Below are positions 1-10,219 of a DNA stretch of 64,000 bases, piece by piece. The translations under genes were made by a program, and so were the position numbers. The stretch covers positions 1,798,001 to 1,862,000 of the forward strand of contig OZ251226.1 in assembly GCA_965240325.2 (NCBI GenBank), given 5' to 3'. This DNA comes from Rebecca billardiae RCC1528. Taxonomy: Eukaryota > Haptophyta. Under the pieces are notes generated by a model that was not told the DNA's origin, did not search any database, and saw nothing but the letters and a program-made list of their open reading frames with translations. Positions within the stretch are counted from its first letter, which is position 1. Every line of letters starts with the position of its first letter.

Positions 1-1
1 C

Positions 2-465
2 GCGCAGCAGCGGCCGTCGTCGCGCTATCTCGATGATTTTGAGGTGAAGGAGCAGTTGGGCTCTGGCGGTTTTGGGCAGGTGTACAAGGTGCGGAACCGG
101 CTGGACGGGCTGCTGTACGCGATCAAGGTGATCAAGCTGCGCGGCTCCTCCTCCTCCCCGCGCACGCGCAAGATCCTCCGCGAGGTCATGACCCTATCCC
201 GGCTGCACCACGAGAACGTGGTCCGCTACTTCCAAGCGTGGCTGGAGGACTCGGTGGAGTCGGTGCACGAGCGGCTGCAGGGGCCGCGCGGGAGGGCGGG
301 CGGAGAGGAGGGCGAGGAGGGGGAGAGCGAGGAGGAGGAGGAGGAGGAGGACGATGATGACGAGGAGGAGGAGGAGGAGGACGACGACGAGGACGACGAG
401 GACGACGAGGAGGACGACGACGACGATGACGATGACGACGACGACGATGACGACGACGACGACGA

Positions 466-500
<35 letters not shown>

Positions 501-2192
501 ACGTCTCGGCGCGGCTCGTGCGCGCCAAGCCGCGCGCACCGCCCGCGCGCCGCCCGCCGCAGCCGCGGCGGCAGCGCAGCCGGCGGCGCGCGCTGTACAT
601 CCAGATGGAGTACTGCCACCAGACCCTTGCCGACAAGATTGGCGCGGCGGGCGAGGGCGGGCTGGATGAGGACGAGGCGTGGCGGTTATTTCGTCAGATC
701 CTCGTCGGCGTCCACTTCGTGCACGCGAAGGGGATCGCGCACCGCGACCTGAAGCCGGCGAACATCTTCATCGACGCGGCGGGGAACATCAAGCTCGGCG
801 ACTTCGGGCTGGCTACCAACCTCGGCACCGCGCGCACCAGCCTCGGCGTCGGCGCGGCAGGCTGGGAGGAGGCGCGGGACGCTGCCGTCGCGTCTCTTGA
901 GCACAGCGCGATCGCGGAGGGACTCACGGCGGAGGGGGACGGCGACCCGACGCAGACGTCGATCGTGGGGACGGCGCTGTACATCGACCCGCACGCGCGG
1001 CGCGGGGGCGACGGCGCCGCCGGCGCGGGCGCCAGCGCCGACGCCGAGCGCGACGGCGGCGCCGGCGGCGCGGCGGCGGGCAGCACGCGCGTCTTATTGA
1101 AAGCGCTTGATATGTACGCGCTCGGGATTGTTCTCTTCGAACTGAACTCGAAGTTCGGCACGATGATGGAGCGGCACGTGACGCTGGTCGCGCTGCGGCA
1201 GACGGGCGAGCCGCCCGCCGACTTCGCCGAGCGCAGGCCGCGCCAGGCCGCCCTCGTCAAGCAGCTGCTGCACCCGTCGGCGCGCGCGCGGCCGAGCGCG
1301 CGCGACGTTTTAGCGAGTGCGCTGCTGCCGCCTGTACCGGAGGACGAGCGCACTCGGGACACGGTCCGGCTGCTGCTCTCGTCGCCGCACTCGCCGTACT
1401 TCGCGCAGCTGCTCGACGGGCTCTTCCACCCGCAGCGCGCCCAGCTGCCCCACGCGGGGCGCGTGCTCGGCGCCTCCGATTCGCTCGTCGGCCTCGGCGG
1501 CGGCTTGGCCGGCGCGCGCACCTCGGCTGCGGGGGTGGCAGGCGTGAGCGCGGCGGGCGGCGCGGCCGCGCTGCGCGAGAGCACGGCGATGCGCTGGCTC
1601 GTCGCGCGGATCGAGCGGATCTTCCAGCTGCACGGCGCGCTGCCGCACGAGCCGCCGCCGCTCGTCGCGCAGCCGGAGGCCGGCGAGAGCGCCGGCTTCG
1701 AATCGGACGGCGGTGCGGACAGCGTGGACGTGGCGTCGCTGCCGCCGACCGCGGCCGAGGGCGGCGCGGCCGCGGCCGGCGGCGGTGGCCGCGGCGGCGC
1801 GCGCGCGCGCGACGGCGCGGCGCGGCGCGAGGACGCGGAGACGGCGGTGCTGATGGAGTCGTCCGGCGCGCTCGTGCAGCTGCTCCACGACTCGCGCCAG
1901 GACCTGCCACGCCTCCTGAGCAGTTGGCCAGACGGGGTCGCACTCCGACGCTACTCTGTCGCGCGCACGTGGCGCTCGCGCCGCCGCCGCCGCTCGGAAG
2001 AGGTGGAGGTGGGGGCGAGCGTGGGCGTGGCCGCGCTCGACTCGGCGGTGCTCGCCGACTTCGACGTCATCAGCGCGCTCCCGGCCCCCGCGTTCGGCAC
2101 GCACCTCGCCACGGCCACCGCGGAGTGCATCCGAGTCGCGTATGCGTGTGTGTGCGAAGCCTTGCCGCCGCCGACGGATGCGGGCGGCGGCA

Positions 2193-2236
<44 letters not shown>

Positions 2237-3565
2237 TCGGGCGCGAGCGGGGAGCAGTCGGGCGCGGCGTTCGAGATCCTGCTCAACCACGGCGCGCTCG
2301 GCAGCGCCTTCTTCGACGCGTGCGGCATCCCGCCCGACGACGGCCGGCGCGCCGCCGTTTCACGCGCGCTGCTAGGCGGCGCGCCCGCCGCGCGCACGGC
2401 AGGCGGCGGCTCTCGGTTGGATCCGGAGCTCGCCCTGCGCGCGGCGGGCGGCGAGCAGGCGGTGGCCGATCGGCTGGCGAAGTACGCGTGCGCGCCGTGG
2501 CCGCCGTCCAAGCTCGACGACCTGTTCCTCTGGACCGCCTCCGCCGCGCCGCCGCGGAGCACGGGCGCGCCGCGCACGCGCGCGCGCTCGCAGCGCGCGG
2601 CGGGCGCGCTCGACGGCGCCCGATCCGAGCTCGCAGGCGTGCTTCGGGGCCTGGGGCAGATGGGCGTGGCGGTGGAGGAGGTGGTGCGGATCGCGCCGCT
2701 GCTGCCCGCGACGGCGCGCGCGTCGTTCGCCGAGGGCGAGCTGCGCTTCGACGTGCGCGCGCGCGGCTCGCGCCGCTCGCTCGCGCGCGGCGGCCGCGTC
2801 GCCCCCGCCGTGCTGCGCGGCCGTGTCGCCGTGGGCGCGTCAGTTGCGCTTCGGCCGCTGCTCGCGCACGCGCACGCGCTGCGCCGCGCCGCGTCGCGCG
2901 CGTCGGCGCACCCGGCGTCGGCGGGCCCCCCCGGCGCCGACCCGCTCGGCGTCGCCCTGGGCACCGTGGGCGCGGGGCCGCCCGTCGCCGACTGCGACGC
3001 GCTCGTCTGCTCGGTCGGCGCCGGGCTGCTTGCCGACCGCGTTAGCCTTGTGTCGGAGCTCTGGTCCGCGGGCGTGCGCGCGCGCTGCCTGTACACGGAG
3101 GACCCGACGTACCACGAGCAGCTGGCGTGGGCGCAGGCGCACCACGTGCCCTGCCTCGTCGTCATCCGCGAGGCCACGCGGCACAGCCGGCAGCTCAAGA
3201 TCAAGCACCTCGCCGCCGACCGCAAGTCGGAGCTCGACCTCGACCGGAGTGATGTTGCCCGGCACCTGCTCGCGCTCGCAGGCGCCGACGCGGCCGGCGG
3301 CGCGCCCGTGGGCCTGGGGACGGCCGGGCTGGCGGCGGGGAGCATCGGCGCGCACGCCGCGCCGAGCGCGATGCGCGAGCACTCGCAGGCCAGCGCGCTC
3401 GCCGGCGGCGCCGCCGGTGCCCTCGGCGCCTCGACTGGCGCCGAGCGGCACGCGCATGCGCCGTCGGGCGGAGCCGCCGGCGCCGGCGCCGCGCCGACGC
3501 CGGGCGTCGAGCGCCTCAACTTGCGGCAGGGGAAGCGCCGCGGCGGGGGGAAGCGCGACACGTGA
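2..3565 (+). CDS. GCN2-like eIF2alpha kinase, 5' end outside the window
   Basis: Serine/threonine kinase of the GCN2 (EIF2AK4) type, which phosphorylates eIF2alpha when uncharged tRNA accumulates. The frame is open at the window edge, so the start and any RWD domain lie upstream. Visible in order: glycine loop LGSGGFGQVYKV, the Lys of YAIKVIK, a long Asp/Glu insert (bases about 331-497) in the N-lobe as in other eIF2alpha kinases, HRDLKPANIF, DFGLATNL and GTALYIDPHA. A HisRS-like domain follows (ARIERIFQLHGALP, DFDVISALP), interrupted by a poly-Gly run (2188-2236). A C-terminal anticodon-binding-like region ends near KHLAADRKSELDLDR. The Glu of the usual APE/SPE motif is replaced (DPHA). HisRS-like plus kinase modules make GCN2 the clear choice over PERK, PKR or HRI. 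Confidence 0.9.
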
Positions 3566-3646
3566 AGCCTGGCGAGCGAATACGCGCGCGGCTCTGGTCA
3601 CTGTCCGGGACGTCCAGCAGGGGTGCATTTAACCATTTGGGGGGGT

Positions 3647-3666
3647 CTGGGGGGGGCTCCCCCCAG
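3647..3666 (+). other. G/C hairpin downstream of the GCN2 gene
   Basis: A CTGGGGGG / CCCCCCAG perfect stem with a GGCT loop lies about 80 bases past the GCN2 stop, probably in its 3' UTR. The role is unknown. Confidence 0.4.
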
Positions 3667-3791
3667 CCCATCGAAGGACCAAATACGCCTCAATTAGTCA
3701 ATAGGGGCCCAACTCGCCAGATTTGCATGGGCGCAGACTGCCGCAAATGCGGCGCTGGGCCGGAGCCGTGCAGCGGCGTCGATTGACAGCG

Positions 3792-4666
3792 TCAGCTGTG
3801 CGCCGCCTCGCGACGACCATGCGACGCCTCGCACAAAGCCCCGATATCGGCGCCTCCCTCGCGAGTCAAGACGTAGCGTAGTGCTGGATCGAGCGACGCA
3901 TCAGTGACCGCCGCCGCGGCCGCCGCACCTCGGCGCGCTCGCGAACTCGCTGAGCCGTCAGCCAAGCGCGAGCTCGTGCGCACGCCCGCGCCTCCGCGAG
4001 CTGACGGCACGGCCCGGGGTGCGAGCAGCTCGACGCCGACAGCGCGCAGCTCGCTCGAGTTGACGCGCAGCTTCTCGCCCGGCGGCGACTCCCAGTGCAC
4101 GAAGGTGCGCCCGGTCGGATCGTCGGCTGTGCGGTGCAGCCAGCGCCGCACGCAGATCACCGACTCGCCCTGGTCGAAGCGGGTGCCCTCGTACGTCTCG
4201 CGCCGCGCGAAGGTCTTCTCGATGGGAGAGCCCGAGCCATTGACGTCGCCCAGCTCGCACAGCCAGAAATGCCCCGGCCGGAGATGCGGCTCCTCCTCGG
4301 TCGACCACAGCTAAACCTAGGCGCAGCATCCCACTCCTTCCACCCCTGCGCGTGGAGCACGGCGGCAAAGCAGACGGGATTCAAATCGGCGTGCGAGTCG
4401 AGCTTGCCCAGCAGCTCGAGGAGCACGTCTTCCTCCGTGAAGCGCTTGTGAACGGTGCTGGCGGCAACCATGACGTGCTTCGGGCAACGGCAATCCGTAT
4501 GGCCAGGGCAAGCCAGGGTCACCGTGTACCTGCGCTCGTTGGGAGATGCGCGCGCATTGTCCCACCCACGCGAGCGCGTCAGCGAGCCCGTCGTCATCGG
4601 ATGGTCCTCTATCTGCTTGGCCAGCTGACGTCTCCGCGCGCCGGGCGCGGCTGCGACACCCGACAT
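3792..4666 (-). pseudogene. Frameshifted coding remnant, possibly transposon-derived
   Basis: Minus-strand reading frames that look protein-like but sit in two different frames. Upstream (about 4666-4330) there is a segment containing RRYTVTLACPGHTDCRCPKH and STVHKRFTEEDVLLELLGK, which reads toward GWKEWDAAP. Downstream (about 4310-3990), in another frame, it continues with HFWLCELGDVNGSGSP, ESVICVRRWLHRTADDPTGR and KLRVNSSELRAVGVELLAP. No GT-AG intron joins the two frames at about 4315-4325, so a frameshift (real or a sequencing error) is likely. The Cys/His-rich patch followed by a Trp-rich module recalls the tail of some transposase-like proteins, but I do not recognise the family. Confidence 0.35.
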
Positions 4667-6090
4667 GGCCGCAGCTCACCGTTGGAGTCCGGGAACTTGA
4701 AAAAAAAAGTTCAGCACGATGGAGTCCTCCGTGTTCGACGTGACGACGCCTTCGAACACGTCGAGGCGTGAGAAGACGTCGATTACTTCGATGAGGACTA
4801 CGTTACTTCGTCCGCCGCCCCGGAGATCTTTCGATTGGTACCCTCATCGCTCCCTGGCTCCCAGGGGTTCGACTAAATGCACCCCCCCCATAGGGTCAGT
4901 GGACGTCCCTGACTGTGGCTGGAGCCGCGCCACGGTCGACTGTCGTCCCGTCGTCATGTTCATGATTTGCAGCGCGATGGCCCATGATGATCAACTGTGA
5001 TGACGATGTGAGTCGGGCTGAGTAGTGCCTGAAGTAGTGGCACGCGTGCGTGATCGCGGAATCTTATTACTGTCTTAGTGTCTTACTGACCGAGATCGAG
5101 TGACCGCGACGATATAACGAATAAGCCTAAAGGGCCGAGCCACTATAATTGTCAGGTTACTGTATACCCAGATCGCGCGGAGTTATTATAAAAACCCGCC
5201 ATCGTTTTGGTCAAAACTGGGCGCAAAGTCTGGTCTTTCTGCCGGCGGATCGCGTGATGGCAGAGGAGCACTGCAGCTGCGCCTTCTCCCCCGGGCGACC
5301 CGGCGCCAGCGGCGCGGCGCGCGCGCGGCTGCGACTCGGCGCTCGCGTTCGACCCGTACGACAGCCGCACCGGACTCGCTGCGCCCCTTGGCTCGCTTGC
5401 CCACCGAGCGCCGCGCGGACCTGGCATGCGGGCCGCGGGCCATGCCCAAGGTACCAAATACCAATCGTCATCAAATTTGTGCGACGCCGCTAGCGGCGAG
5501 GTTGGCACCGGCGACGAGTAGGATGGGTTCTTGACCTCCGCACGTCCCACGCGGAAGTCAAGAGCGCGTCGGAGCGGCCGGGGACCGCGACCTCGTCGCT
5601 GCCGCCGTCGCACAAATTCGCGCACGTCGGCCGTGGGCACGTCGCCGCACGATGGCGGCTGCCTGACAGTTATAGTGGCTTAACCCTTTAAGGATTATTA
5701 ATGCTGTACTAGCTGCTCTGTCGACGTACGCAGTGATGAGTCTAGTATAGTCCGAGTAAGTACTAAGAAGTCGGCCCTACTGTACAGCTTACCCCCGGTA
5801 CCCGTCTGTACCGCGCCCCGGACCTGCGCCGTGCGCGACAGGACACAGCAGGTCCCGCGGCGGTCAGATCAGCGCAGTACGTGAGTACGTTACCCGGCTG
5901 TGGGTCCGAGGCCGTGTCGCCGGGGCTGCGTGTGGCCCACTCCGCCCACTGCCGCACTGGCACCACTGATTAGGGCGCCGCCGAGGCGCGCTATATAGGC
6001 GGCTATATATGACCGCGTTCCGCGGTCCTTCCGTAGAACCAACGCAGTTAGAGGCCCGCGGTGCACCCTCCGTCGGCCGTCGGCTGTCAC
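4667..6090. other. Mostly intergenic; one weak exon candidate
   Basis: No confident gene. Bases about 5330-5520 (+) read SALAFDPYDSRTGLAAPLGS and on to a stop, after an ATG at 5257 in a different frame (MAEEHCSCAFSPG), so a small spliced gene is possible but unproven. Around 5690-6010 the sequence is AT-richer spacer. It ends with a short TATATAT run and the 31-bp dispersed repeat at 6011. Confidence 0.35.
6011..6041 (+). repeat. Dispersed 31-bp repeat, copy 1
   Basis: Begins GACCGCGTTCCGCGGTCCTT and ends GTAGAACCA. It matches 36136-36166 with one mismatch, and both copies are immediately preceded by TATATAT. The core ACCGCG-TTC-CGCGGT is palindromic. Confidence 0.7.
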
Positions 6091-7500
6091 TGTCAGTCTG
6101 ACATGTGTAACAGTTCGCCTGAGGACTGTCGCCGCGCGGGCCGCGCGCGGGGAAGCGGCCGCTGGGGCGGCGCGCGCGCGCAGGGCGAGAGGCGCCGCGC
6201 GGCGCGGGCCGGCGCGTGCGCGCGTGCGGGCGCACCTGCTTGAGGTGCTCGCGCTGCGCCATGCGCTCGACGACGGGCCGCTGGTCGCTCAGCCGGCGCG
6301 CCTCGTGCCGGCAGAGCGAGAGCGCGCGCCACTCGGCTGCCCTGGCCTGCCGCTGCGCAGCCGCGCACCGAGACCGAGCGAGCGGAGCTCGGGGTGGAAC
6401 GAGGCGAGCGGCGCGTCGCGCCTGCCGCGGCGCGTGCGCGCCTGCTCCACCGCGCCGCCGTGCTCGCCCGCCGCCTCCTCCGCCGCGTCGGCGGCCTCGA
6501 AGACGGCGGCGGCCAGCCAACGGCAGGCTCGGAGCCTGTGCGCGCTCCTGAACCGGCGCCGATCGCCTCGACGGCCGTCTACTCCGCACAGCTGGCTGCT
6601 CGAGCTGCTGCACGGGGCGTCGCGACGAGGGCGCCGCGCGCGCCCAGCGCGTCCGTCGCCGCGTCGCGCAGCGCGTCGCGCTCGGCGTCGCGCTTCGCCA
6701 GCTCGGCGCACAGCGCCTCCGCGCGCACGTGCTGGCATGCACGGCCTGTCTGTCAGTGTCTGTGTGCCTGTGACGCCGCCCATCTGCGCGCGCAGCTCGG
6801 CTGCAGCTCGGCTGCAGCTCGACGGCGGACTCGTCGCGGCTGGCGGCGAGGGTGCGCAACGCGTCGACGGCCGAGGCCTGCAGCCCGGTGATCGCCGCGT
6901 CGACGCGCGCGGCGCATTCCCAGCGCAGCTCCTCGCGCTACGTGGCCGCCGCTTGCGTGCAGCAGTGTCTTGCGAGCGTTCGGGACTGGCTGGCTGCTCG
7001 TCCTCACGCTGCTGCACCTCAGCGCCGCCGTCGACCGAGTTGAGGAGGAGCTCGCGCTCGGCGTCGAGGAGCGAGCTCGCGTGCTCGAGCTCGCCCTTCA
7101 GCTGCGCGAACTCCGGGCGCATCCGGCTCATCTCCGCTGCGTGCTCGGCGCGCTCACTCATCCTCGAAGCGTCCGAGCGACAAGCTCGTGAGCGTGCTCC
7201 GGACTCGGCTCGCCCTTGCGCGCTCCTCCTCGAGCGACGAACACGCCCGCGGGCAGGCTGTTGCCCGCCGCCTCCGCCGCGATCTCGCCGCCCCCGCCGC
7301 CGCGATCTCGTCGCGCATGCTTTGCAGCGGGGCGCTGTGGGCGCGCCGTCGGCACGGCCTGGCGACGGACCGGACCGAGCGAGACGCGCGCGACGCCTCG
7401 GGGAGAGCCGGAGCGGAGCGCGAGGGCGAGAGCAGAGCGCGAGGGGGAGACCAGCGGCCGGCCGGCTCCCGCCACCGCGCGCGCACCGCGGCGTACGCGG
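6090..7500 (-). CDS. Coiled-coil protein, exon structure unresolved
   Basis: Several minus-strand segments have unmistakable heptad-type Glu/Ala/Arg/Leu composition but lie in different frames, so this is a multi-exon gene or contains indels. In transcript order: a MRDEIAAAG segment (about 7320); MSRMRPEFAQLKGELEHASS and LLDAERELLLNSVDGG (about 7125-7025); ELRWECAARVDAAITGLQ and SAVDALRTLAASRDESAVEL (about 6935-6800); ALCAELAKRDAERDALRD (about 6725-6640); WLAAAVFEAADAAEEAAGEH (about 6520-6450); and EWRALSLCRHEARRLSDQRP plus VVERMAQREHLKQ (about 6335-6230), where the last ends at a good donor CAG|GTGCGC. No catalytic motif is visible. A structural or cytoskeletal coiled-coil protein is likely. 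Exact ends are uncertain. Confidence 0.45.
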
Positions 7501-7844
7501 CGCCGACACGCACGTCCCCGGTCAGGGCGCCGCAGCGACGAAGCGAACGCGAACGAGCGAGCGAGCAGCTCGAGAGTCGAGGGCCGTCCGTGCTCGGTCG
7601 AATAAGTGAGCGTAGGGCGCGCGCCTGGCGGCTCCCAGTATCCAACTTATTGCGAATAGGTAGCAAAACTTGATCACTTCCAAGTGCCCGTGTATGGCCT
7701 ATGTTTCCAGCACCAAGTGATGCATCGGTAAATAACAGCGCGCCGCGCGCGCACGCAGTACGCCGACATGCAGTAGTTGAGGAGGACCCTGACCATGCAC
7801 ATCAACATGCACTTTCAAAAGGTTGCGCTTAGGCCCGGTTTGTA

Positions 7845-8056
7845 GGCGGGTAACTTGTTACGTTTTAACAAGCCGCCATAGGCGCCATTCAAAGAATCTC
7901 GTTTAACATTAGTGCACAGGCGGTTCATCCATCGAGGCAGGCGGGTAATATGGTTGAACAAGCGCTATTCAAAAGAATCTCTTTTAATATTATAGGGCGG
8001 TTCATCCATCGAGACAGGCGGGTAGGTGTTTAAACAAAGCGCTATTCAGAAGCATC
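7845..8056. repeat. Three degenerate ~75-bp direct repeats
   Basis: Copies at about 7845-7918, 7919-7995 and 7996-8056 share AGGCGGGTA, AACAAGCG.. ATTCAAA.GAATCTC.TTTAA and GGCGGTTCATCCATCGA. The later copies are progressively diverged and truncated. Confidence 0.65.
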
Positions 8057-8289
8057 TGGCCTCATAGCTGTTTTCGACCCAAAACAATCAAACGTCGCTC
8101 GGCAAACTCGTACTCCAGCAATCCAGCATACAAGAATGACAAAAATACTCACTTGTTTCACCCCCGGGGTATCTGATCCCACGTCCGCCCATCGACTTAT
8201 GCGGAATGGCGTGGGCGCGCTTATTTCGTCAAGCGCGTAGTTGCTAATGCAGAGCACTATGGGCCAACGTACCCCTCGAAAAAGCGAAA

Positions 8290-8400
8290 ACTCACCCTCC
8301 AACACCCCTCAAAATCGTCCCCCGTCCCCTTTTCTTTGATCAAAAGATCTTTTTGACAACGTAGTGAGGGCCCCCGGCGGGGCTCCACGCTAAGCGCTCC
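8290..8400 (+). repeat. Dispersed repeat, copy 1 (inverted copy at 42843-42960)
   Basis: AAAATCGTCCCCCGTCCC then TTTGATCAAA..GATCTTTTT, followed by GGGCTCCACGCTAAGCG. The same blocks occur in the same order on the opposite strand at 42843-42960. Confidence 0.65.
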
Positions 8401-8615
8401 GCCCTACACCGCGGGCCATAAAGTTCTCCGCGTATTCATTCATACTACAATCATACGGGCGGCGGCGCCGACTGCTAAATCACTAAATGTATATTATATT
8501 ATTATTATTGTCGTCGTTATATTACGTCAATCACCGTTATTATTAGTACTATATTGGGCTAAGCTGCGCGTGGAATCCGACGCGTCGCGTCGTCGGTTGT
8601 CGACGGTAACATATA

Positions 8616-10219
8616 TTAGCGGAGTTCTCGGAAATTACCACCGCCGCGGCCGGCGCCCAAGGCCGCCGCCACGCCGCCGCCGTAGCCCGCCGACGCCCTC
8701 CGCTTGCGAGCGTCGTTCGAGCGACGGCGCTGGTCGAACAGCACACACGCGCACACGACGAAGCCGAGGGCAACGACGGATGCGGCAAGGCCCAGGACGA
8801 GCTGCGCAATGGTCACACAGGCATCACGCGCGCACGGCATGAGTCCGGTGCACGCGCGCGCGCGGTGGCGCACGCGCGTGGCGCGGGCAGACACCCCAGG
8901 GCGCGCGTGCCCGCACGGCGCGTTCGGCGGCGCTCGCAGCTCCGTACCCCGTCCACCTTGTTGATTTTCTTCACCACCTCGACAGGAGGGGGCGAGGGGG
9001 GCAAGGGCGGGGACGGCGGCGGCGGTGCCGGCGGCGGAGGCGATGGCGGTGGCGGCGGCGGAGAGGGCGGCGGCGGCAAAGGTGGCGGCGGCGGTGGCGG
9101 TGACGGCGGCGGCGGGGGCGAGGGTGGGGGCGGAGAAGGCGGCGGGGGCGATGGCGGAGGCGGAGGCGGCGAGGGCGGTGGGGGCGATGGCGGAGGCGGG
9201 GGTGAGGGCGGCGGAGGCGATGGCGGCGGCGGTGGCGGTGACGGCGGTGGCGGCGACGGCGGTGGAGGCGATGGCGGCGGTGGCGGTGGCGGCGACGGCG
9301 GCGGAGTGGACGGCGGTGGCGGCGGCGATGGAGGTGGCGGCGATGGCGGCGGTGATGGTGGCGGAGGCGACGGTGGTGGCACGGGCGGCGGCGGGCTCGG
9401 CGGTGGTGAGGGGGGCGGTGGGGGCGGGGGCGACGGCGGCGGCGGGGGCGACGGCGGCGGAGGTGATGGCGGGGGCGGGGGCGACGGCGGCGGCGGCGGT
9501 GACGGTGGCGGCGGAGACGGCGGCGGCGGCGGTGACGGCGGCGGCGGGGGTGACGGCGGCGGCGGTGAGGGCGGCGGCGGCGGTGACGGTGGCGGCGGCG
9601 ATGGTGGCGGCGGCGGCGATGGCGGCGGTGGCGGCGATGGTGGCGGCGGCGATGGCGGCGGCGGCGGCGATGGCGGCGGCGGCGATGGCGGCGGCGGCGG
9701 CGATGGCGGCGGTGGCGGCGATGGGGGCGGCGGCGATGGAGGCGGAGGCGGCGATGGGGGCGGCGGCGATGGAGGCGGAGGCGGCGATGGCGGCGGCGGC
9801 GATGGCGGCGGAGGCGGCAACGGCGGCGGCGGCGACGGCGGCGGCGGCGGCGGCAATGGCGGCGGCGGCGACGGCGGCGGTGGCGGCGGAGGACGCGGGG
9901 ACGGCGGTGGGGGCGAGGGCGAGGGCGAGGGTGGCGGGCGCGGTGACGGCGGCGACGGCTGCACGGCAATCGGCGGCTCGGCGCCCTGCAGCTGCCGATG
10001 GGTCGATGCATGTCCTTGTGCCTCGGTGGCGTGCACTGCGTAAATGCACGCGCCCGCGCCCGATGCCGCCCCGGTCCCCACCGCGGCGGGTGCGTAGTTG
10101 ATAGCAGAAGGATCAGCGCACCCGGGTGAAGTCAGCGGGTATCCGTAGGCGGCTGCGACCAAGCAGGCGGCCATCGCGGCAGTAAAGCTGCCGGATCGCC
10201 CCGCGACCATCGTGCTCAT
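8616..10219 (-). CDS. Hydroxyproline-rich (pherophorin/extensin-like) membrane glycoprotein
   Basis: Two exons, 10219-8948 and 8801-8616, joined by a 146-nt phase-0 intron (donor GTACGG, acceptor GCGCAG); 485 residues. The ATG at 10219 gives a signal peptide (SFTAAMAACLVAAAYGYP). A cysteine module GCADPSAINYAPAA..GACIY follows, the GC.D..A.NY.P.A...C.Y motif found repeatedly in algal and bacterial surface proteins. Next comes a rod of about 300 residues of SPPPPP-type repeats, a likely substrate for prolyl hydroxylation and arabinosylation. Exon 2 supplies a membrane span (LVLGLAASVVALGFVVCACV) and a basic tail (FDQRRRSNDARKRR). It is probably a type I cell-surface or scale/wall-associated glycoprotein. 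The rod encodes long open frames on all strands, but only this frame has signal peptide, cysteines and membrane segment. Confidence 0.85.

Larger units (their letters stand above)
7680..8615. other. Intergenic, repeat-bearing
   Basis: Holds the ~75-bp tandem repeats (7845-8056) and one copy of a dispersed repeat (8290-8400). A possible minus-strand frame (8305-8042) reads FSLFRGVRWPIVLCISNYAL, but it overlaps both repeats and is probably element-derived. Confidence 0.5.

Noticed and set aside
186-752. Poly-Ser, poly-Arg, poly-Val and poly-Thr frames over the acidic insert
   Set aside because: Other-frame readings of the GAC/GAG repeat inside the GCN2 kinase domain.
8042-8305. 87-codon minus-strand frame (FSLFRGVRWPIVLCISN)
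   Set aside because: Overlaps the tandem repeat and a dispersed repeat at both ends; more likely repeat-derived than a host gene.
8865-10101. Plus-strand poly-Gly and poly-Ala open frames
   Set aside because: Complement frames of the SPPPPP-encoding repeat. The minus-strand frame alone has signal peptide, cysteine module, splice sites and membrane segment.
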